Positions 34,884 to 46,300 of a stretch of 64,000 nt of DNA are shown here, in pieces; positions within the stretch are counted from its first letter, which is position 1, and each line of letters begins with the position of its first letter. The notes beneath the pieces were generated by a model. It was given only the letters and a program-made list of their open reading frames with translations. It did no database searches and was not told the DNA's origin. This DNA is from Gnetum montanum. Taxonomy: Eukaryota; Streptophyta; Gnetopsida; Gnetales; Gnetaceae. The position numbers were made by a program, and so were the translations under genes. Location of the stretch: NCBI GenBank assembly GCA_015680685.1, contig MNCI01010043.1:20545-84544 (forward strand), in the 5' to 3' direction.

Positions 34884-35180
34884 GTCCGAAACGACGTTAA
34901 ACTATAGCATGTCCGAAACGACGTTAAACTACAACTCGTCCGAAATGACGTTAAACTACAACAAGTCACAAAAAAAAAACAAAAACATTAAACTACACTC
35001 CATGTCTGAAACGACGTTAAACTATCATGTCCGCAATGACATAAAACTAGCCACGATCAGAAATGGTCGGTCAACCAAGAAACCCATACACGTTATACGA
35101 AACGCTACTTGTTTACGATGGGGCCCGAAATGGCCTTAAACTACGCATAGAGGCCCGAAATGGCCTTAAACTAGATCACA
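34884..35180 (+). repeat. 27-30 bp array after the A protease
   Basis: Units such as GTCCGAAACGACGTTAAACT (27 bp) and GGCCCGAAATGGCCTTAAAC (30 bp), irregularly spaced. B has the reversed counterpart at about 43134-43375. Confidence 0.85.
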
Positions 35181-35269
35181 CACTTGTGCTTCGTTTCTCC
35201 TCTTGTAATTACATCCGCATATTACACTTAGAACAAATAAAAAATATAAACCAAAATATTTTACATTGT

Positions 35270-36600
35270 CGTGTCATGTGTCCAGTATAAAGGACAAGAA
35301 TTCAGACGCACCTTCTCTGAACCAAACCCCGTTGTGTTCCACGGTTAGGTCCGGGGTAAGCTCATTCGCCTCCATGGGGCCAAACCATGTTAGCACCCCA
35401 ACAAGCTCAACCATGAGGAGAAAAGGCTTGGTATCCCTGCAAACAACCAGAGTACCAACGTAAAATTAGCCATGCACCAAAACAACGCGAAAAACCAAGG
35501 TTCACATCGTAGACTTACACTTAGAAAAATTTCCTAACTATTTATGCTCAGCATATATGCTGTTAAAACCTAGCATAGACGCTGCCAAAATTTGTTTACG
35601 CCAAACGTATATGCTGCTAAACCTAGTGTATACGCTATCGAAATCTGTTCACCCCCGGCATATACGCTGCCTGACCCAGCGTATACGCTGACAATTAACT
35701 GTTTATGCTGACGCTCGAACTTCTTACGCTCAGCGTATACGCTGAAGAAACCCTCAGCGAATACGCCACAGAAGTGGCCAGCGTAAATAGTCTACGCTAT
35801 ACACTGAGCAAAAAGTTCACGTCGAAAACATGAAAAATAAGTCTACGCTGCATCATACTTAAAAGAACAACTGTGTACGCTCAGCGTATACGCCGTCACA
35901 GCATAGATCGTCTACGCTGATGAAATAGAAAGCTTACGCTGACAAAACAAAACTTCGTGCATAGAAAATCTCTTACGCCGTATAGCCTTCAGCGAGAAAA
36001 AGTGATTACGCTATGCGCTGAAAATAGATTACGCTAGGATAGTCGATGCTAACCTGACCTTACGCTGTAAATTTACGCTCAGCGTATACGCCGACGTCTC
36101 TACGCTGTGAATTTACGTTTGGCGTATACGCCGAAAACCCCTACGAGACTGTCTATGCTACGAAGCACGTACAGGCAAAAATAACTAACAAAGACAGGAT
36201 CAGAGCCTACCTGTGTGATGTTCCAGGCCATGATGGAATCCTTGGCCGAGGCAGGCACTACAGCATAGCTTCGCTCTCCTCCGCGAAGGTCAAGTCAGGA
36301 CTCTTCCTCCCCTGCCCTTCCACCTCCTTTCCTCTGCCCATCTCGGCGTCTACGCTGGGATTGATAGCTTACGCTAAGGGTTGAAACTCTGTATGCCTAC
36401 GCTCTACCTTCTACGCTCGACATCTACGCTGGGGTTTAGTCGGCGTCTACGCTGGGTTTAATCGATCGGCGTCTACGCTGGAGTTTGGGTTTACACTTAC
36501 TTTAGGTTCACAGTTTACGCTTACGCTCGCTCAGTCGCTTACGCTTAGAATGCAATGTGACAAATGAAGCTTCCCCCCCCTTTTCTATAGCGCTCCGCCG
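35270..36600 (-). pseudogene. A antisense gene remnant: exon 1, intron 1, part of exon 2
   Basis: On the minus strand exon 1 (36341-36211) is 131 nt, the same length as in B, with the same GT splice site (CACAG/GTAGGCTCT). Intron 1 (36210-35437) is about twice as long as in B and full of GCGTATACGC units. Exon 2 starts at 35436 after TTTGCAG and is homologous to B until about 35270, where a deletion has removed the remainder and all later exons. Exon 1 has one stop, at codon 28, where B has CAG; B has its stop at codon 10, where A has CAG. The leader and TATA-like region lie at 36342-36600. Confidence 0.8.
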
Positions 36601-36769
36601 ACGCTGACGTCGCCGCTTATGCCGCCGCCTCCCAGTTTGCTACTTTTTACCTTTTTACTCATTTTTTGCCAAAAATTTGCTCAAAATAATAAAAAAACAG
36701 AAATTACTACATCCCGGTTCCCCCGTGGACCCCATTCTGGACATTTACGCCTAACATTCCAGCGTAAAT

Positions 36770-36880
36770 TGCCATGATGGCCCGGTACGACCTTAAACTG
36801 CCATTACGGCCCGGTACGGCCTTAAACTGCCACTAGGGCCTAGCATGGCCTTAAACTGCCATGCGTCCTGGTGTGACGAT
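36770..36880 (+). repeat. 29-30 bp array before A pol
   Basis: About three and a half units like GGCCCGGTACGACCTTAAAC plus TGCCATTAC. The same array lies beside B pol (23826-23985). Confidence 0.85.
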
Positions 36881-36971
36881 AATCCACCATCATGCATGTA
36901 CACATATCTAAAATTACCAAAGAATATAGAACGATACCCATTAGCTCATTCAGCTCTCCGTTTATTGGCAG

Positions 36972-39900
36972 GAGTAAGCCTGATGGATTGCCAGCACTTA
37001 ACCGAACCATTATTTATCGATGGACCATATGGAAAAATTGCAAGGGACACCAACATAAACCTCCTCCACTTAAGTTCAGCAACAGATGACATAGTCATCG
37101 CCTCAACACAACAAATAATAGACGACTACAAAGGCATGACAAAATCCCTCAACATAGAAGCCGAAAATATCACCGAAGACCCGTTGACCGAAACCCCCAT
37201 AACCATGCCCGATGGGGAAATTAAAATACTAAAATTAAGCACATTACTAAAACCGCACCTAACCAAAAACATTGAAGACATACTTAGGGAAAATATGAAA
37301 TCATTTGCTTGGTTTTATACGAAGATGCCCGAACTAGATCCCCGAATTGTCCAGCACAACATTATCCTTGACCCAAAATTGAGACCGGTAAAACAAAAGG
37401 CACGAAAGGTTAAACCCGAAGTGGCATTGGCAGTTCATAATGAGATCACCAAACTTTATCATGCTGGCTTCATTCGAGCTGTTGATTACGCCGAGTGGGT
37501 ATCCAACATGGTCATTATTCCAAAGAAGAACGGAAGCATTCACTTATGCATTGACTTTCGGGATTTAAATGTTGCAACCATAAAAGATGATTTTCCTCTA
37601 CCCAGCATCGATCAACTTGTTGACTCGACCACTGGGCACACATTATTATCTTTTATGGACGGCTTCTCGGGATATAATCAAATATGCATCAACCCTGAGC
37701 ATCAGCTTTGGACAACCTTTATGACACCATGAGGAACCTTTTGTTACATAATGATGCCATTCGGTCTCAAGAACGCTAGGGCCACGTATCAAAGAGCAAT
37801 GACATTCATCTTTAGTGATTACATGTTACACTCGCTCAACGACTATGTAGACAACATTGTGGTTAAGTCCAAAACATCATAACAACATATACAAGACCTT
37901 GACCTGGTATTAAAACGTTGTTTAAAGTATGAATTGAGACTCAACCCGAAAAAAATGTGTCTTCGGCATCAAGACAGGAAAAATGCTTGGATTTATAGCC
38001 TCAGAAGCAGGGATACGAGTAGACCCCGATAAGGTTAAGGCCATAACAAACCTGAAACCACCAAACAAACCTTACCAAACTTCGAGGTCTACAAGGTAGA
38101 TTGCAGTTTATCAGGCGCTTCATAGAAAAATTGACAGACAAACTAAAACCTATGAACCACTTGTTACGCAAGAACGTCCATTTTGAATGGACTCCGCAGT
38201 GTCAAGAAGTATTCGATAACATTAAAACAGCACTTGCCCGATTACCCACAGTTTATCCACCTCAAAACGATAAACCATTTTACATCTACCTCGCTACTTC
38301 GGATTCATCAATCGCATCTATGCTTTGCCAGAAACGAGATGACGGAACCAAAGTCCCTGTATAGTACTTAAGCCATGCATTAGTCACTCACAAGAAAAAG
38401 TATAACAACGTGGAGAGGTCCTGTTTAGCTTTGGTCTTTTCTTTGAGAAAATGGTGACATTACCTCTTCCGTAACTAGGTTAATATAATTTGCAAGGACA
38501 ATGTGCTCAAGACCATCACAGGAAACATCTACGAAACGAGTCGAATAGCCCACTGGAAAGCCATGATAACTAAATTTGACCTACACTACATAGCACAATC
38601 ATCAGTTAAAGGTCAAGCCATAGCACATCAAATGGCCACGTCACCAACGTGCGATCAAGCGATAATAGAGCCAGAATTCCCAGATAAGGATATAAGCGCA
38701 ATAGACATAGTGCCCAATGACTACGATGCCATTCTAAACTTTGATGGAGCATCCACCTCTCGAGGGGGGAAGTGCAGCCGCTGTCATCACTTATCCCTTC
38801 GGGGAGATCCGACCCTTTCCTTATCGTTTCAACTTTCATTGTACAAACAACATAGCAGAGTACGAAGGTCTCCTCAGAGGTCTCGCGGCAGCATTGGCTT
38901 TAGACATCACATGGCTTGTGGTCAAGGGAGACTCACAACTGGTCATAAACCAGGTAATAGACATCTATACATGTAAAGCCCAACATTTACAACCATACTG
39001 CGACCTGGCGAAACACCTAACAAGGCGATTCGAAAACATCGATGTGCAACACATCTCTAGAAATGACAATATCATTGCAGATGCACTAGCCACCTTGGCA
39101 TTAAACATATCACCTGACATGTTCCAGACATTGCCAAGCTCCATAACCAGTTGTGCCGAACCAATAACCGATACTCTTGACATGCTGCCGATTGCATCTG
39201 TTAGTACGATATGCACAGTAGAATGGTATGATGACATAAAAGAATACCTTCTATGTGGCGAAACACCACGACATCTAACAAATGCACAAAAGGATGTAGT
39301 ACAAAAACATTCTAAGCAGTATACCCTAGTAGGGGATACATTATGTCGTAGATCCTACGAAGGCATATTGCTAACATGCGTCAATAGTACCGATGCCCAA
39401 ACCATTGTCGAACAAGTACATAACGGACTATGTGGAGGACACATAACACCAAAAGCCATGACAACAAAGATCAGACGCTTAGGCTATTATTGGCCACACA
39501 TGGAATACGACTGTATCTCCAAGGTCAAAACATGTAGTACTTGTCAAAAACATAGCAATCTAATACATGTCCCACCAAATGAGTTGCATACAGCGCAAAT
39601 CACGTGGCTCTTTCAAAAGTGGGGATTGGACCTTATCGGCCCGATAACACCCTCATCTTTTGCAGGGCATAGTTTCATCATAACCGCAACCGAATATTTT
39701 ACGAAGTGGGTAGAAGTTGCTCCCCTTCAAAAAACTACATCTAAACATGTATGCAACTTCATTCTCGAAAATATTGTAACCTGCTTTGGCATTCCCATGA
39801 CAATCATCACTGACAACAGGCCACAATTTAGCAGTGCCGAGACCAAAACCTTTTGTGGAAGTATAGGGATCAAACACTCGTTTTCATCCCCTTACTATCC

Positions 39901-40461
39901 TCAGAGCAATGGGCAAGCAAAGGCGACGAACAAAATGATTATTACAATACTCAAAAAGATTCTCACCCAAAGCAAGTGGAGATGGCACGAACAATTGATA
40001 TACGCATTGTGGGCATACCGTACTACACATTGAACTTCAACAGGTAAAACACCATATAGTCTTGTTTACGGTTCAGAAGCTGTTTTACCTTTGGAATTAC
40101 AGGTACCCTCTTTAAGGATACACTTTCTGAACTCCTCGACGACGAGCAAAACAATGATTTGCGCACCATTGACCTCGACTCGGTGGAGGAAGAACGCATA
40201 CGTGCCCTCGATCAGATCGAATGGTATCAAAAATAGCAATGGCAATGACATCGGCACGACATCCATAAGCGCCCCATCAAAGAAGGTGACCTTGTACTTA
40301 AGGCAGTTCGAGAACACTCAAAAAAATTCTCAGCCAACTGGGAAGGGCCTTACTTGGTCATTAAAGCATTCGACAATGGAGCATTCAAGCTCGCTGATAT
40401 GGAAGGGAATGAGTTTGCTAATCCAACCAATCACTTGTTCCTAAAACCGTTCTACATTTGA
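36972..40461 (+). pseudogene. A pol: RT, RNase H, archaeal-like RNase H, integrase
   Basis: An open frame already begins at 36845, but a 3' splice-site-like TTTATTGGCAG at 36961-36971, conserved in B, suggests the spliced coding part begins at 36972. RT has FRDLN, SFMDGFSGYNQ and MPFGLKNA; its metal-binding YVDD reads YVDN (37844-37855). RNase H spans about 38260-38640, the aRNase H about 38720-39120, and integrase about 39410-40030 with HHCC and TDN..PQF. The integrase core Glu codon reads AAG (39920-39922, Lys). Stops occur at 37730, 38362 and 40031, and frameshifts near 37952, 38065, 38770 and 40120. Not functional. Confidence 0.9.
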
Positions 40462-40489
40462 GTACAAGCTCAGGTACGTGCGAGTCCTG

Positions 40490-40618
40490 GAGTCATGACT
40501 CAAAACTGATACCACAGAACAGTCTTGGATCATGACTTAAAACTGATACCACAGAACAGTCCTGGATCATGACTTAAAACTGATACCACAGAACAGTCCT
40601 GGATCATGACTTAAAACT
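40490..40618 (+). repeat. 37-bp minisatellite of A
   Basis: Three and a half copies of the unit seen at 1-206, running into the N gap, so the true array is longer. Confidence 0.95.
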
Positions 40619-40898
40619 NNNNNNNNNNNNNNNNNNNNNNNNNNNNNNNNNNNNNNNNNNNNNNNNNNNNNNNNNNNNNNNNNNNNNNNNNNNNNNNNNN
40701 NNNNNNNNNNNNNNNNNNNNNNNNNNNNNNNNNNNNNNNNNNNNNNNNNNNNNNNNNNNNNNNNNNNNNNNNNNNNNNNNNNNNNNNNNNNNNNNNNNNN
40801 NNNNNNNNNNNNNNNNNNNNNNNNNNNNNNNNNNNNNNNNNNNNNNNNNNNNNNNNNNNNNNNNNNNNNNNNNNNNNNNNNNNNNNNNNNNNNNNNNN
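40619..40898. other. Assembly gap (N run)
   Basis: 280 unknown bases starting inside the minisatellite, probably a collapsed or unresolved array. Confidence 1.
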
Positions 40899-41647
40899 AT
40901 TCGCTAGTACATCCCCATCTCCCAACACACTCTTTATCCATTCACCGACATAGTTCACTCAGTCACACCTTTGATACACCCAGTACATCCAAAACCTTGA
41001 GCACACCGTTGCATACTGTAACACTTTGAAGCAGTTGCAACACATGACATAGCACTTGCACATGAGTACAGAATCAATGTTACATTTTCTTCCCAAAAAA
41101 AAAGCAAGACCCTTGGCACTTCCCATACAAGCCCCAGGCAGGAAGGCAATTTTCTTAAAACCAAGTACTCATGTCAAAAAACAATAAAAACACATCTAGT
41201 TGCATAGCTTTGGCTCTTTGCCAACAGGCTTCCCCTAAAAACTAAACAAAGGCCCTATTCTTCCAAAGAATGCAACACATTCTCCTGTGGCTTTGGTCTT
41301 GCCAGCAAGTTCTCTTGAACATTACCCAAGAGGCTTGTTCCGCCAAAGGACGCACATTATAGGTCTGGATTCTAAGTCTGCTAAAATAATGGCTATTGAC
41401 AAGGATCAGCATGACACACACACCAGAACATCCCCTCTTCACCAAGTGCAATCCATTGGGTAGTTACTAGCCCCCACAATCCCCATTCTCCTACCAGCTA
41501 CAAAGTTCCACTTTCCCAATCCCATGTACTACTGAACACAGTGTGATAACGTCTAGTCAAGTGGCAACAGACAAAGTCTCTATCGAGTTGCCTGTGGTGT
41601 TTTGAACTTCTTTGTCGACGCTTCTTGGGTCAATTCCTCCAAACTTC
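40899..41647 (+). other. 3' noncoding block of A
   Basis: Matches F (425-1587) and B (18501-19640). No frame is conserved. Confidence 0.6.
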
Positions 41648-41663
41648 AACAAAGAGGGGCCAA
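41648..41663 (+). other. Polypurine tract of A
   Basis: AACAAAGAGGGGCCAA abuts the 3' LTR. Confidence 0.85.
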
Positions 41664-42894
41664 TGAAACACCACAAAATTTGGAGCTTAGTACTTGTCCA
41701 ACACCAAACAGGCCCCTAGGACCCCCAGACGACCACGGCTACGTTTGGTGTCAAACATGGCAACTTCGGAGATTAGATGCTCAATTTTCACTAAGTATGC
41801 AGTTCCAGCGTATACGCCCAAGTGTACATTCCCAACGTATACGCTCAAATTCTCAGCGTATACGTACGCTCACCAGGAACAATAGGTGCATATGCTTGGC
41901 ATGAAACCTCCAAAGATGACATGAAAACAGCACTACAGAGCAAGGTTTGGCACAAGGCAGCAACCATCATTGTATACGCCCGGTGTATACGCCCACCACA
42001 ACAGCGTATACGCCCCAGCGTATACGCATAGCATGTCAGCGTATACGCCCCAGCGTGTACGCCCAGCATCCATCAGCATATACACTCAGCGTATACGCCA
42101 GCGTCAACGACATCTACGCCCAAGTTCGCATACACTCAGCACCCCCAGCGTATACGCCGACAGTCTACGCTCGCTGCAGATAATGTATACGCCCAGCATA
42201 TATGCCCAGCAAATGTAACATATTGTACACTTGTAAATTTTACGCCCTTGCACCCGGTCAACGTGCCACGTGTCGCCCAACCTGAGTCTACCGTCAAAAC
42301 TTGTATAAAACCCCAATTTTTCATGAAATCAAGAAGGTTGGCAAAATTCCCAGAGCATACTAGAGAACAGAGATGTTGAGAACCATAGCGCAAAACCTTT
42401 TACGCTGGACAACCCTATACACTGAGCATACAGCCTCTACACTGTGCTTATAGTGTGAACCAGCCACAATCATCCCTGCACCCACCGGGGCTTTCATCCG
42501 CCTTGTGTTTCACTCACAACTGTGTTTGACCGGTGCACTGTACTTTCATTCTGTAATGCCATTGTTACATTTTCTTCCCATAATCGTTTACAGTTTACAT
42601 TAATTGTTGTACGTATTTTGTTTATGCCTGTTTACGTCTACGCTCTGTTTACATTGGTTACACTGTTTACGCTCTGTTTATGCCCGCTACACCGTTTACG
42701 TATAACCCAACGTATAGCACTTCGGTGTACGTTCGGGGAAATCCTTGTCTGATCCACGTGTGGACCACCCAAGGTACTCTACCTTCGTTCATTCCAGCTT
42801 GCCCTCAGACGAAGGTAGGGTCTTCTGTGCATGTCCTGCGATCCCATGGCCTCTGTTTCCTTCCAGCTGGAGACCGATGATTTCAGACGGTACA
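41664..42894 (+). repeat. 3' LTR of element A
   Basis: 1231 bp, the pair of 28883-30121, with scattered transitions and one short deletion near 41868. TATA TTGTATAAAACC at about 42300-42311. Followed by the TATAC duplication. Confidence 0.95.
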
Positions 42895-43375
42895 TATACT
42901 ATATAATTTTCTTTTCTTTTTTGACTTTTGAGTTTAAATTTAAACACGACATGGCAATGTAAAATGTTTTGGTTTGTTTTGTTGTTTAAATGTAATGCAC
43001 GAAGTGGGAATGCAAGTAGGAATGTAATTATAAGCGAAGGATAATTGTGAAACTTTTGTTGATAACACAACATGTGAGCGTAAATTCGAACAATGAACTT
43101 GAATTTGCAAGAAAAACAAAGTGTAAGCAAGTGGTCTAGTTTAAGGCCATTTCGGGCCACATGTACTAGTTTAAGGCCATTTCAGGCCATGCGTAAACAG
43201 GGGGATTTTCAAGTGACACGGGTGGATTTCTCGGTAGATTGACCATTTTTGATCGTGGCTAGTTTCATGTCGTTGCGGACATGATAGTTTAATGTCATTC
43301 CGGACTGGGGAGGTAGTTTAATGTTGTTTCGGACTTTGAATGTAGTTTAACGTCGTTTCGAACTTTGAATGTCAT
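42895..43375 (-). repeat. B spacer: AT-rich part and TTAAACT array after protease
   Basis: Plus-strand units AGTTTAAGGCCATTTCGGGC (43134-43190) and AGTTTAACGTCGTTTCG-like units (about 43258-43375) are reversed homologues of the A array at 34884-35180. The AT-rich part next to A (42900-43130) matches A at about 35190-35270. The right TATAC duplication of A is at 42895-42899. Confidence 0.8.
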
Positions 43376-46300
43376 TTATTGGTTTAGTAATTTTTTTATT
43401 TTCCTGATTTTAACATTAGGAGTAGCGTTAATGGGTATGATTCTATATTCAACGTCCCCTTCACTGATCACGTTGAACGGTAATTCAGCCCAAGGAACGT
43501 CTGATGGAACAGTTCCTGCGTTGGTTTTTTCCGACGCTTCTGCATGTATTGTGATTTCTGTGTCGGTTGTAGTTTCTAAGTGAGGTTGTATGTGTACAAT
43601 TTTAGGCCCGAGTATTTCTGTGTTAGGTAAATTTTTCTTTGCGTTTAAGAGATTTTCGCTTGCTAGTTGCGTGCAGTTTTTTTGTTCATTTATGTCATCT
43701 TGTTTAGTCTCTTCAAGCTTAACCTCTGAACCTTGATCCGTATCTATATATGATGAGATGGTAGGTGTATCCACCTCCCAGTGTATAATGATTTCGCCAC
43801 CTTCATAAGGTAGTTGAATCTCTTGGTGTATGGGGGAAGAGACTGCTCTCAGTTGGGCTAACCAGGGCCTTCCCAATATTAAATTGGACCCTGGCATTTT
43901 ATCGATGATCACAAAGTCGGCAGATGTGGGGAATTGATCCCCCGCTATAAAATCCAAAGTCACGGTGCCTTTGACTACTACGTGCGATCCACTAAAAAAT
44001 TTTAAACACATGGTTGTGGTTGTTCTAATTAGCTCCGTAACTCCTAATTGTTCGACGATGGGATAAGATACTACATTTGTAGCGGCTCCATCATCTACGT
44101 GCACTCTATGTATCTTGAATTGATTTATTTGTATCGTTATGAACATAGGTGTGGTTGTCACTTCTCTTGTTTTTTCATCCATTTTGATGTTGTCATTGTG
44201 GAAACTTAGTGGCTTAGGAGTCAATCCTTGAGGTGAATACATGACCGCATGAATCGAAGGTTCGTTTGAGGGTAAGTGTTCGCTTACTGGGATGGATGTC
44301 AACATGCGCACTAAGGCTTCGCGATGGGTTTGAGAGGTTAACACTAGGTCATATAAGCTTAATGAGGTGTTTTTTTGTTTAAGCGCCTGCGTGACCTGTG
44401 TTAGAGCCGTTGCTAAATCTCTACTGTTGGGCGTATGTTTGTCGGTAGTTATTTGGTCCATTAGGCCCAACAGTTTTATTTCATGAGTAGTTGGTTTATC
44501 ACTTTTATCCGCAGCCGTTGATTTAGACTTATCATGCTCTTCGGATGATTCACCCTCGTGGCTTGTGTTTGGTTTATTGTTAGATGATGTCATGGGTATT
44601 GCACTTAGCAGGGTAGGCCTGGGAGGTCCTAAGGCTAGTCGTTGGCGTTCCTTCTCTAAGCATTCCCGTGTAAGCCTATCTGCTAGGCGTTCTCGTGTGT
44701 GGCTTGGGGGAACTATTGGTTTTGGAATCTCAGGTTGTTTTGGAATCTGTACAACGTATGGAGTGGGGTGGGATTGCGGTTGGACAGTTGAATGCAGTTG
44801 AGCATCAGGCTGGCTGGGAATCCTAACGACATAGGGGGTCGATTTATTCTATGCTTGCGACATGGACGATTAGTGGTCATCAGGTCGTTTGGGTATCCTG
44901 ATAACATATGGAGGTGGCCCAACTGGGGGTTGTACCTCCGTAGTTGCGATCGCAGGTGGTACTCGGACTAGGTAGGGAGCGGGCTGAGTAGGAGGTGATT
45001 GTATGTTTGCGGTAGTAGTGGCAAGAGGTATATGCACCACGTATGGTTTTTCACATGGTGGTATGATAGAAGTTGCTACAGCAGGGGGTATTCGGATGAC
45101 ATAAGGTTTTCGTGGGGAATATGATGGTTGAGGCATGGGTGCTTGCATAGTGGGCGGAATATGCACTACAAATGGTTTCTTAGGCATTTGCTACTCATGA
45201 TCGGAATGGACGGTGTTAATCCTAGGTGTTTCCGGTTCGTTATCGCAGTAGATGGTGTTAATTACGTACGGTGCTTCCTTAGTATTTAGAGGATCTTTAT
45301 ATACGCCCATGGCGTAGTTTTGTGCTTGGACCAGATTGGCTTCATCAAAAGTGATTTTACCTTCGTCGATCATCCGTTGGATATCTTGTTTTAAGGTGAA
45401 ACAATAGTCAGTGCCATGCCCATTACGTTGATGATAATCACAAAAATGATCCATTCTAAAGCCTTTTGGAACCTGGGGCTCATCTGGCATTGCCAGGCTT
45501 GGGTTCTGAACAAATTGACAGAACTGATCATGTTTTTGGATCACTACAGGGGATAACTGTTTATGTTTCATCAATCCAGCCTTCAAGAGTTGGTCGAAAA
45601 ACTGCAATGGTTTCATAGGCAACTGCGTATATTGAGAGGGGTCCTTCCTCTCGAAGTTTCTCATACGACTTGGCATAGGGTTTTGTGATGCAGATGATTC
45701 AAGTGCTGTCACAGGAGCAGGTTTAGCATAATTAGCAGGGGCAGCAGGTGGTTTGCTTTGTTGTCCCGCATTCTCTTGTTGTGCTTCCGCTACTACCACT
45801 ATAGTCATTTTAGCCTTTTCTTTGTCCTTCTTACTATGTTGATTCTTAAAGGTTGAATATGCAAGGTTGTGGCTGTTTTGGGCTGCCTCCTCTATGTTCT
45901 TGATCTGTACAAACGCTTGACTAAGAGTGCGTGCATTGAGATAATATAGTTTGGATTTGAAAAAATCGTTGACAACCCCTTTTAGGATGGTGAGGAGATA
46001 CGTCTCCAGGATAGGCTCGTGGAGCTCGTTGAGGGCAGCACTCCACCGTTGGATAAATTTTTGGACAGATTCAAGTGGTGCTTGCTTGAGCTATGTGAGG
46101 CTATCAAGTGTTGCTTCAAGCTTCAAGTTATATTTGAACCTAGTAACGAATTGGTGTATCAAATCTTCTAGAGAGGCTATTGAGTTTTGGGGCAAGGCCC
46201 GATACCAATCAAGTGCCCTCCTTGTGAGGGACATGCGGAACACTCGTAGAATGGCATGTGGCCATGCCTGAAGTAGTGTGCACTCTAATCTAAATGTTAT

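Larger units (their letters stand above)
28883..42894 (+). mobile_element. Element A: Tat/Ogre-type retrotransposon, full-length structure
   Basis: Both LTRs (28883-30121 and 41664-42894), primer site, gag-protease, spacer, pol, minisatellite and polypurine tract are present, and the flanks are exact TATAC duplications (28878-28882 and 42895-42899). It is inserted into the spacer of B on the opposite strand. The exact duplication makes it the best-preserved insertion of the nest. Its copy of the antisense gene is reduced to exon 1, intron 1 and part of exon 2. Stops, frameshifts and lost catalytic residues make it non-functional. Confidence 0.95.
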
